From Chloroflexota bacterium (GTDB taxonomy: Bacteria; Chloroflexota; Dehalococcoidia; Lucifugimonadales; Lucifugimonadaceae): a stretch of 52,069 bases of DNA. Location: NCBI GenBank assembly GCA_018673955.1, contig JABHBJ010000048.1, positions 1-52,069 on the forward strand, written 5' to 3'. Position numbers and translations under genes: made by a program. The notes beneath the pieces were generated by a model, which worked only from the letters and a program-made list of their open reading frames with translations, was not told where the DNA came from and ran no database searches. How positions within the stretch are numbered: the first letter of the stretch is position 1; every line of letters starts with the position of its first letter. Shown here piece by piece: positions 45,982 through 52,069 of the stretch.

Positions 45982-46013
45982 AGTTTCTTATTTGTCCTTT
46001 CGGAGGAAATATG

Positions 46014-48155
46014 ATGGATCTTAGTATGAATAAGAGATGGGCACCGGTGTTTTTAGCACTGGCAAGCTTGTTCCTTGTTGCTTCAATCGCTTGTGGCGGT
46101 GACAGCGACGATGGTGACAGCGGCGCATCTAGTGGTGGTGGCGTTGCAGCTACTGCTGCTCCAGCAGCTACTGCTGCCCCTGCGGCTGCAGCAAAGGGTG
46201 CTGCTAGCGGTGGCACCAGTGCCGCTGCAGGCGCAGCATCCAAAGCAGCTGACGCAGCTGATGCAGACGCCGCAGCCCCAGCCGCAACAGTGGCACAGGC
46301 TGCAGCAGAGGCCACCAAAGCACCTGATAGTGCAACAGGTGGACCAGAAGGCTCAATCGTTCGGGCATTCCGAACTCTTGAATCTGTATATGGTATTGGC
46401 TATGTAGGCCCTTACCGCACTTCAGCAACGAACCAAATTGGTGGTATCGAAGAGTCACTCTTCAACTACCAAAACGGTAACCCGATGACTCCGTTCCTTC
46501 TGGACAAGTGGGACATTGACGCCGCTGGTACACGTGCACGAATGACTCTCAAGAAGGGTCTTAAATTCAACAGCCCAGTCGGCTATGAAGACAAAGACTT
46601 CGGTGAGCTTGACGCTGCCGAGCTTGTCGAGTGGTTCAACCGCTCGAATGCAACGACTAACCCTGAATCCACATATGGTGACGGTGGTGACTTCGCTGCG
46701 ATCTTCTTGGAAGCTACGGCAATTGACCAGTACACGATCGAAATTGGTCTTGTAGCACCGGTTTACTACTGCCTACCAGTATCACAGTTCGGTTGTCTTT
46801 CAGCCGCCCGTGGTCCTCACAAAGTAACTACTGCTGACACCGAAGGTGTTGAGTGGGCCCGAGCGAACCACATTGGTACAGGTCCTTACGTACAGGGCGC
46901 CTGCACACCAGGTGACCGCTGCACAGTGCACGCAGTATCAGATCACTGGCGACAGACTGGTAATGTTGCAGAAATTACAGGAATTCAGGTTCCTGAAGCA
47001 ACAACCCAGATTGCGATGCTCAAGAACGGCGCGATTGACATGACCGAGCTTGACTACAAGCTCCTCCCAGACGTGGTAGCCGATGGCTTCACATTCTTGG
47101 AGACCATGCCTGGTGGTTTCGTTGGTCAGTCGATTCTCTTCCCAGGAAACCTCTGGGAGCACTCACACGCTCGAAATAACGAAGAACTTAAGCCATGGGA
47201 CGCTGCTCCTCTAGCGAAAGACTACCCATGGATCGGTAACCCTTGGGGACACCAGGGTGGCACTTGTACAGATGGTGATGGCGAAGGCCGCGATAGATGT
47301 GGAAACGCTCCTTACACCGACTCTGACAACCCGGCCGGCATGGACGACATGGAACAGTCTCGACTAGTTCGACTGTCTCTGTCGATAGCTATCGACCGTG
47401 GTTCAATCAATGACGTTCTTTTGAACGGTATTGGTACTCCGATTTACTCTGAGTACATGGGTCCTGAGTACCCTGGCTGGGATGCTTCACGTGAAACCGG
47501 TTGTTGGGACTGGATCGGTGGAAAAATCGACTGCTCAGGTACGATGCAGAGTGTTCCTTGGGAAATTGCTGATGGTGACCTCGCGGTTGCCGGTGCTCTT
47601 CTTGACGATGCGGGTTACCCGTTAGTTGATGGCAAGCGCCAGGGCTTTGAGCCTTTGACCCTTCAGGCTTACTCAGCTGAAGCAGGACCTGTTGGTCTTG
47701 AAGTAGCTGACACGGTCATGTCCGACTGGGCCCGTCTCGGTATCGAGATTTCTGGTCTTGTTGAGGACTACGGTGGAGTTATCAGCCCACGAATGCGACA
47801 GCGCGTTCAGTACCTACCTGTTCTAAAGAACGGTGACGTTCACTCGAACGTATACCCAATTGACTGGCCGCTGCCGGTGGTGGATACATCATCGTCACGT
47901 CCTGGTTGGGGTGTTGGTTTTGAGTCACAGGCTGGCGCGAAGTGGTTGTTCGAAATTCTTGGTGAACAGGACGCTAGCGTCCGATCCGAGAAGCACCTGA
48001 CTTGGGTTGACTACAGCATGTACTGGCTGCAATACGCCGGTGTATTCCAGGTTCCTAAAGGAATCGTTGTAAACGAACGAATCAAGTCTTGGGACGGCTA
48101 CCAGCAGCACTATTCAAACGTGTCTGGAAACCCGGAGTTCATTGAACTCAACTAA
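46014..48155 (+). CDS. ABC transporter substrate-binding protein, family 5 (peptide/oligopeptide type)
   Basis: A large extracytoplasmic lipoprotein (about 713 aa) that captures the transported solute. MNKRWAPVFLALASLFLVAS runs into lipobox IAC, followed by an Ala-rich low-complexity linker (about residues 35-105). The SBP_bac_5 fold follows: ESLFNYQNGNPMTPFLLDKW, GTRARMTLKKGLKF, GTGPYVQGACTPGD, VRLSLSIAIDRGSINDVLL. Family members bind di- and oligopeptides, nickel or sugars, so the ligand is open. ATG 46014 is chosen over ATG 46011 because it lies seven bases after GGAGG. Its length exceeds the usual 500-550 aa. Codon use looks more biased than in its neighbours, as for an abundant protein. 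Confidence 0.9.
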   Translation: MDLSMNKRWAPVFLALASLFLVASIACGGDSDDGDSGASSGGGVAATAAPAATAAPAAAAKGAASGGTSAAAGAASKAADAADADAAAPAATVAQAAAEATKAPDSATGGPEGSIVRAFRTLESVYGIGYVGPYRTSATNQIGGIEESLFNYQNGNPMTPFLLDKWDIDAAGTRARMTLKKGLKFNSPVGYEDKDFGELDAAELVEWFNRSNATTNPESTYGDGGDFAAIFLEATAIDQYTIEIGLVAPVYYCLPVSQFGCLSAARGPHKVTTADTEGVEWARANHIGTGPYVQGACTPGDRCTVHAVSDHWRQTGNVAEITGIQVPEATTQIAMLKNGAIDMTELDYKLLPDVVADGFTFLETMPGGFVGQSILFPGNLWEHSHARNNEELKPWDAAPLAKDYPWIGNPWGHQGGTCTDGDGEGRDRCGNAPYTDSDNPAGMDDMEQSRLVRLSLSIAIDRGSINDVLLNGIGTPIYSEYMGPEYPGWDASRETGCWDWIGGKIDCSGTMQSVPWEIADGDLAVAGALLDDAGYPLVDGKRQGFEPLTLQAYSAEAGPVGLEVADTVMSDWARLGIEISGLVEDYGGVISPRMRQRVQYLPVLKNGDVHSNVYPIDWPLPVVDTSSSRPGWGVGFESQAGAKWLFEILGEQDASVRSEKHLTWVDYSMYWLQYAGVFQVPKGIVVNERIKSWDGYQQHYSNVSGNPEFIELN

Positions 48156-48171
48156 GAGCCCATGCTCTTAG
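48152..48171 (+). other. Hairpin at the stop codon of the binding-protein gene
   Basis: CTAAGAGC at 48152-48159 pairs perfectly with GCTCTTAG at 48164-48171, loop CCAT; the TAA stop is inside the stem. No T-tract follows. It may protect the 3' end of the abundant binding-protein transcript. Confidence 0.5.
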
Positions 48172-48193
48172 GAAGCAACTAACTTGCTTACTT

Positions 48194-48233
48194 AGACGGG
48201 GGTCGGATAAATCCGGCCCCCGTCTTTCTTTAA
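48194..48233 (+). terminator. Strong intrinsic terminator after the binding-protein gene
   Basis: AGACGGGGG (48194-48202) pairs with CCCCCGTCT (48217-48225); the inner bases TCGGA and TCCGG extend it to 14 bp with one G-T pair and loop TAAA. TTCTTTAA follows. It separates the binding-protein transcript from the permease genes. Confidence 0.9.
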
Positions 48234-48310
48234 CTGTGGTTTGTACCGAAATTTGAATACAGTGGAATTAGTAAGTGCGGGTAAGTGGTATTTAGGCTCG
48301 TTAGTGGTCG

Positions 48311-48339
48311 TTGACATAGATCGCGCAGAATGCTAAATT
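48311..48339 (+). promoter_or_regulatory. Candidate promoter of the ABC permease genes
   Basis: A consensus TTGACA at 48311-48316, a 17-base spacer, then TAAATT at 48334-48339. It lies after the binding-protein terminator and about 130 bases before the first permease gene, so the permeases seem to have their own transcript. Confidence 0.55.
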
Positions 48340-48470
48340 TCCGATCCACTTACTGTGTTTTAAAAGTCACTTATTGACTCGGTTTCCAGTAAGATGCTGT
48401 TCTGCGCAGAGAGTCGGCAGACCACGTGGCGAATGGGTCATCGTGGAACAACTTTGGAAGTACTTAACAA

Positions 48471-49421
48471 ATGGCTAATTTTTTAGCAAGACGATTTCTA
48501 TCTTCGTTGATCTCTGTGATCGGCGCGACGATAGCAATTTTTGTCTTGATCCAGTTCCACAGCGACCCACGTGAGTTGTTTATTCCGGACTCCGGATATG
48601 GCATTACTCAAGAGCAATGGGAAAATCTGGGCGAACGAATGGGGTTGAATGACCCGATTTGGAAGCAGTACCTCAATTGGATGGGTAATACACTCCGGGG
48701 TGACCTTGGTGTATCTCTCGCTCGTGACCGAGCTGTGACTGATCTGATCAAGGGCAAGATTGGCGCTACTGTTCAGTTAGCCGTTGGTGGTTGGATATTT
48801 GCTATAGCGCTGGGTATTCCGATGGGGGTGTTAGCTGCAGTAAAGCGTGGCACTTTCTGGGACTATTTCGGCAGGATGGTGGCCATCGTCGGTCAGGCTG
48901 CCCCGCCGTTTGTGACGGCTCTGGTCGCTATATGGATCTTCGCTGTGTGGCTCAACTGGTTGCCGGCCGGTGGGCGCTCGCCTGACTTCAACTGGAAGGA
49001 ATATCTTCTTCCTTGTATGGCTCTTGGTTGGGGGGCTGCGGCTAGCCTTATGCGTCTTACCCGATCTTCAATGCTCGAGGTTATGGACGCTGAGTACATC
49101 CGCCTTGCTCGCGCAAAGGGTGTCGGATGGAACTTGGTTATCTATAAGCATGCGCTTCGTAACGCTTTGATCGCACCGGTAACTTCGGCTCTTTTGGTGT
49201 TCTCGGGTTGGTTGAACGGTGCGTTGGTTGTCGAGATTGTGTTCTCGTGGCCTGGCATTGGTTACGACGCTTTGTACCGTGCGGTGAACGACAACGACTT
49301 CCCGTTGTTGCTCGGAACCGTGTTCATATTCATTCTGATCTACTTGGTGTTTGCGACTCTCGCTGATATTGCTTACACACTTATCGACCCCCGAGTACGT
49401 CTCGGCAACTCTGCGGACTAG
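48471..49421 (+). CDS. ABC transporter permease, DppB/OppB type
   Basis: The first inner-membrane channel subunit of a peptide-type importer, 316 aa with six predicted helices. MANFLARRFLSSLISVIGAT is the typical DppB N-terminus. Other signs are LGLNDPIW-like MGLNDPIWKQYLNWMGNTLRG, LGVSLARDRAVTDLIKGKIG, and the EAA loop EVMDAEYIRLARAKGVGWN that contacts the ATPase. It is followed after 12 bases by the DppC-type gene. ATG at 48471, no clear Shine-Dalgarno. Confidence 0.95.
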   Translation: MANFLARRFLSSLISVIGATIAIFVLIQFHSDPRELFIPDSGYGITQEQWENLGERMGLNDPIWKQYLNWMGNTLRGDLGVSLARDRAVTDLIKGKIGATVQLAVGGWIFAIALGIPMGVLAAVKRGTFWDYFGRMVAIVGQAAPPFVTALVAIWIFAVWLNWLPAGGRSPDFNWKEYLLPCMALGWGAAASLMRLTRSSMLEVMDAEYIRLARAKGVGWNLVIYKHALRNALIAPVTSALLVFSGWLNGALVVEIVFSWPGIGYDALYRAVNDNDFPLLLGTVFIFILIYLVFATLADIAYTLIDPRVRLGNSAD

Positions 49422-49433
49422 CGAGGAGTACTC

Positions 49434-50417
49434 ATGGCAACGTCTGAAACACAGGGCGAGGTTCAGCACGTCGATTCGTCGACGCTGGATGCTCCGCTCA
49501 ATCCGGTAATCGTTAATAGGTCCATTGTCGGCAAGGTCTGGTACGTATTACGCAAATACCCGGTTTTACCGATGTTTGTGCTGATCCTTCTTGTGCTTGC
49601 AGCCGTCATCGGTCCGACAATTGCTCCTTACGATCGGGATATTGGGCCGGTCGGTGACCGCCACTTAGGTATGTTCAAGACTTCTGAACTGCCGCCTGAA
49701 AAGCGTGACGCTCCGAAGTACAGTGCTTGGCCAGATGGCTTCCACCTATTCGGATCCGACCATATTGGTCGAGACGTGTTTACCCGTGTTCTTCACGGTG
49801 CTCGTGTGTCGATGCAGGTGGTATTGGTTTCATTGGTACTAGGCATGTTCATCGGTGTGGCACTCGGTATGATTTCCGGCTACTACGGTGGCATGGTCGA
49901 CGAGGTGATTACGAGGTTTGTTGATATTTGGTATGCGATGCCATTCCTGATGGTCGCACTAATTGTGGTGTTGATTTTCGGACGTGGTTTAACGGTGCTC
50001 CTGTTTGTGTTAGCTCTTGTAGCTTGGGCAGGTTTCGTGAGGGTTATTCGCGCACAGGTGTTGGTGCTTAAAGAGATGGATTATGTGGCGGCGGCCCGTG
50101 TAAACGGTGCTTCCGACTTCCGAATCCTCTTCAAGCACTTGTTACCGGGAATTCTCAACACTGCCATTGTTGTTGGGACGCTGAATACTTCAGGGCTGAT
50201 CCTTTCAGAGTCGGTACTCAGTTTCGTTGGTGCTGGTATTCAGCCGCCAACACCAGCATGGGGTGTTATGACGAACGAAGGTCGGGACTATCTCTCGATC
50301 GCTGCTCACCAGGTGTTAGTGCCTTCTGCGGCCATCTTTATGGTTGTGATTTCATTAAACTTCTTGGGTGACTGGCTACGGGACCGTTTGGACCCACGGT
50401 TGCGACAGATCGACTAG
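49434..50417 (+). CDS. ABC transporter permease, DppC/OppC type
   Basis: The second channel subunit, 327 aa. A long cytoplasmic N-terminus (about 45 residues) precedes the helices, as in DppC/OppC. HLFGSDHIGRDVFTRVLHGAR is cut here to its core GSDHIGRDVFTRVLHGAR, a hallmark of the family; YGGMVDEVITRFVDIWYAMP and the EAA loop KEMDYVAAARVNGASDFRI follow. GAGIQPPTPAWGVMTNEGRD near the end is also typical. A GAGGAG-like site (CGAGGAGTACTC) precedes ATG 49434. Genes for the two ATPases (DppD/DppF) are not in the window; an intrinsic terminator follows directly, so they must lie elsewhere. Confidence 0.95.
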   Translation: MATSETQGEVQHVDSSTLDAPLNPVIVNRSIVGKVWYVLRKYPVLPMFVLILLVLAAVIGPTIAPYDRDIGPVGDRHLGMFKTSELPPEKRDAPKYSAWPDGFHLFGSDHIGRDVFTRVLHGARVSMQVVLVSLVLGMFIGVALGMISGYYGGMVDEVITRFVDIWYAMPFLMVALIVVLIFGRGLTVLLFVLALVAWAGFVRVIRAQVLVLKEMDYVAAARVNGASDFRILFKHLLPGILNTAIVVGTLNTSGLILSESVLSFVGAGIQPPTPAWGVMTNEGRDYLSIAAHQVLVPSAAIFMVVISLNFLGDWLRDRLDPRLRQID

Positions 50418-50441
50418 GTTTCCCTAGTAAAAATCGAATTT

Positions 50442-50479
50442 AAAAACGCCCTCGGCATAATAGCTGAGGGCGTTTTTTT
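50442..50479 (+). terminator. Intrinsic terminator after the ABC permease genes
   Basis: ACGCCCTCGGC (50446-50456) pairs with GCTGAGGGCGT (50463-50473) with one G-T pair and loop ATAATA; an A-run precedes it and seven T (50473-50479) follow. Strong Rho-independent terminator about 25 bases past the stop codon. Confidence 0.93.
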
Positions 50480-50480
50480 C

Positions 50481-50861
50481 TTGGTTTTCGATGACGATCT
50501 GTCGAGAGGGGCGGGTGTCTCTTTGTAGTGGGGAGAGTAGGTCTCGTACGATTACGCGGAGCAGGCTTACCCGTGGCTTTCGTTACTTGCATTTCGTTCG
50601 GAGCGCTAAATCACGATGGGCAAGGACTTTGTGGCAATTCGGAGAGCCCTACCGTCTACCAATGTCTGTGTCTCTGGTCAATTCTAGTCTGCTTAGTGCT
50701 GTATCGCCGATTTAGAGCTTTCCTTGGGTGCCAATGAAGAGATGCGAGACGCCACTTTTACCATCAGGCAGACTCTAGCGCTGCCGTCATGATGCTCGGC
50801 AAGCAGTCGGAGTCTCAGTCCAGTCATGTGTCGACTGAGTTATCCACATCTCTCAGACGCG
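50481..50861. other. Intergenic region without a supported gene; single DnaA-box-like site
   Basis: No convincing gene is seen in this 381-base stretch; the open frames have random-looking composition. It contains one match to the DnaA box consensus, TTATCCACA at 50840-50848, within a short CTGAG/CTCAG inverted repeat (50835-50839 and 50852-50856). A single box has little weight. Confidence 0.4.
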
Positions 50862-50890
50862 ACAAGACCGCTCATTATGAGCGGTCTTGT
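50862..50890 (-). terminator. Hairpin after the cupredoxin-like gene, probable terminator
   Basis: ACAAGACCGCTCA (50862-50874) pairs perfectly with TGAGCGGTCTTGT (50878-50890), loop TTA: a 13-bp stem 28 bases past the minus-strand stop. No clear T-tract follows on either strand. A second small hairpin, CAGATT...AATCTG (50894-50910), stands between it and the gene. Confidence 0.5.
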
Positions 50891-50917
50891 AAACAGATTT
50901 ATTGAATCTGATTTGTA

Positions 50918-51577
50918 CTACTCAGCGACCACACAGACAGCACCGGTAGCGGTGTCACCAGAGAATAAAGATTTGTAAGTAAAGCAGCCTTCAACTGTAA
51001 ACGTGTATTCGAAACTAGGATCTTCCTTGTCGAACGGTCCTTTGTTAAAAGCGCCAGAATCCCATTCTTCAGCCTGGCCGGGGTCGGATGTTGAGCTACT
51101 TGCTGATCGTCGGTCGTGCCCCCATTTAACCGTTGAACCGACAACAATTTTGATGATGGCGGGGTCGAACACAACGCCTTCGGCACCTCGTGAGGGGATG
51201 TCGACTTCGATCACGCCTGTTAGAGCCGGGCCTTCGGGAACTTCTACATCGAATGCAGCACCCTGGGCAAGTTCGCTAGAGCCAACACCCTCGGCGACGA
51301 TACCTGCTTCAGCTTCAGCGGTGGCCTTGGCTGCTCTTTCCTCGTTAGCCTTTCCAGCTGTACTGTCATCTGAAATCTGAACCTGAATCGTTGCATCAGG
51401 GTCACCACCGCTATCAATCACCGCTTGGCGAGTCGCTTGGGCATTGTCAAGCTTGTTCTGCGCCTTCGTAGTCTCAACGATTTGTACCGTTGTTGGCCTG
51501 CTCGAACAAGCAGCCAAAATGGTGGTAAGAACGAGTGCCCCCGCAAGAACCAGAATCACACGAGCCCGTATCGACAT
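50918..51577 (-). CDS. Cupredoxin-like lipoprotein without a copper site
   Basis: A 219-aa exported protein. MSIRARVILVLAGALVLTTI is followed by LAACSS, a good lipobox. Residues about 25-95 are Ala/Glu/Lys-rich and probably helical or extended. The C-terminal part (about 115-219) looks like a plastocyanin/azurin-type fold: GVVFDPAIIKIVVGSTVKWG, then FEYTFTVEGCFTYKSLFSG and TGAVCVV. Copper ligands are absent: the usual His after the WxNxD segment is Ser in WGHDRRSASSST, and the CxxxH/M cluster reads GCFTYKSLFSG. Two remaining cysteines could form a disulfide. A structural or binding role is more likely than electron transfer. The fold assignment is moderate. Confidence 0.65.
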   Translation of the reverse strand: MSIRARVILVLAGALVLTTILAACSSRPTTVQIVETTKAQNKLDNAQATRQAVIDSGGDPDATIQVQISDDSTAGKANEERAAKATAEAEAGIVAEGVGSSELAQGAAFDVEVPEGPALTGVIEVDIPSRGAEGVVFDPAIIKIVVGSTVKWGHDRRSASSSTSDPGQAEEWDSGAFNKGPFDKEDPSFEYTFTVEGCFTYKSLFSGDTATGAVCVVAE

Positions 51578-51775
51578 TAAAGTCCCCCGAAAACGAAGCG
51601 TTTATTTCACGTAGGATAAGAGTTTTATCAGTTCAATATCTGCTGAAAGAATCTTAAGATCATTGAATCATTAAGTTCAATGTTGCGGAAGGATAACATG
51701 CAGTATCCGGTAGACGGGTGAAGGATGCTTCGGTTCCGGGCATTTACTACGTATTAAATAGCTGTCAAAGGCGGT

Positions 51776-52069
51776 CTATCGAACTTTTCGACGAAGTCTC
51801 AGAACAATCAAACCCGAAATAACAGAGATGCCTGCGGCGATGAAGTAAGCGAATTGATATGCCTCGGCAAACGTAGCGCTCTGTGACTCTTGTCGCCAAT
51901 TCAATAGTGATGTCATAAGAGCGATAGACATCACGGTGCCGATCGTTTGAGAAACGGTAAGTGCTGCCGATGTAGAACCTGCGTACTCGCTTGGCGTTCC
52001 TCGCAAAGTTAGTGCGTAAACGGCGGCTTGGTGCATTCCAAAGCCTAATCCAAGTACAGCTGTCGAAAT
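51776..52069 (-). CDS. MFS transporter, C-terminal part (cut by right window edge)
   Basis: The frame is open to the window edge, so the N-terminal part lies outside. The visible 97 codons encode the last membrane segments: LGLGFGMHQAAVYALTLRG, a loop TPSEYAGSTSAALTVSQTIG, VMSIALMTSLLNW, and a final helix ending in a basic tail RLRRKVR. The pattern resembles the last helices of DHA2-type drug:H+ antiporters. The M in GMHQ is internal, not a start. Confidence 0.75.
   Translation of the reverse strand: MSTAVLGLGFGMHQAAVYALTLRGTPSEYAGSTSAALTVSQTIGTVMSIALMTSLLNWRQESQSATFAEAYQFAYFIAAGISVISGLIVLRLRRKVR

Noticed and set aside
45790-46014. 74-codon plus-strand ORF in the leader of the ABC binding-protein gene, overlapping its start as ATGA
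   Set aside because: Starts with a hydrophobic run, but the rest looks random, there is no ribosome-binding site, and it lies in a region better explained as an untranslated leader.
46108-46320. GCA/GCT-rich stretch in the binding-protein gene as a tandem repeat element
   Set aside because: It is low-complexity Ala-rich coding sequence after a lipobox, a usual linker in such lipoproteins, with no regular repeat unit.
50840-50848. DnaA box TTATCCACA as sign of a replication origin
   Set aside because: One nine-base match is not rare in 52 kb over both strands; no cluster of boxes, no AT-rich unwinding stretch and no dnaA/dnaN nearby.

Overview
The window carries bacterial housekeeping genes mixed with a large catabolic and transport region. 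Base composition is moderate and codon use looks uniform. No rRNA, tRNA, CRISPR array, insertion sequence or prophage is visible. The best taxonomic guess is a marine Chloroflexota, plausibly of the SAR202 / Dehalococcoidia type. This is an inference from gene content only: three divergent mandelate-racemase-type enolase-superfamily genes with sugar-acid aldolase-like genes, stacked MFS transporters, DUF1015, DUF2851, a ScyD/ScyE-type propeller, and a sortase beside heme A synthesis genes.

Positions 1-10,500: lysS (cut by the left edge) and serS, then a minus-strand run of a secreted zinc-peptidase lipoprotein, pth, a frameshifted small gene and ligA. DUF1015 and a cysteine-less redoxin lipoprotein follow, converging with overlapping stop codons. 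Positions 10,500-21,200 (all minus): a class V aminotransferase, a decayed DUF2075 fragment, tyrS, ribF, DAHP synthase, an aromatic-rich small ORF, chorismate mutase, trpA, a CPBP membrane protease, an MBL-fold hydrolase and ftsH, which has a textbook terminator. The order trpA-aroH-DAHP synthase suggests an aromatic amino acid unit.

Positions 21,200-30,000: the infC-rpmI-rplT translation operon has a good promoter, a leader with mutually exclusive stems, and an infC that almost certainly starts at AUA. An alpha/beta hydrolase follows, whose last codons form one arm of a perfect 31-bp palindrome. Then come ctaB-ctaA, a sortase, a zinc-ribbon protein, tsaD, a small membrane protein and a broken DUF2851 gene.

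Positions 30,200-52,069: the accessory, probably catabolic, part. It holds an HpcH/HpaI aldolase, three enolase-superfamily genes, a metallophosphoesterase-SDR pair, a DapA-superfamily protein lacking the catalytic Lys and Tyr, a glycosidase-like beta-propeller protein, an NHL/ScyD-like lipoprotein, three MFS exporters interleaved with a HAD phosphatase, and a peptide-type ABC importer (binding protein plus two permeases, no ATPase). The binding protein and the permeases appear to be separate transcription units, with a strong terminator and a new promoter between them. A copper-ligand-less cupredoxin-like lipoprotein and the end of another MFS gene close the window. Together these genes suggest uptake and dehydration/aldol cleavage of sugar acids or related oxidised compounds, but substrates cannot be read from the sequence.

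No clearly new multi-gene system is proven here. The most unusual items are the infC leader and AUA start, the palindrome-encoded protein end, the aromatic-rich ORF between aroH and DAHP synthase, and the catalytically stripped DapA homologue in the sugar-acid cluster.
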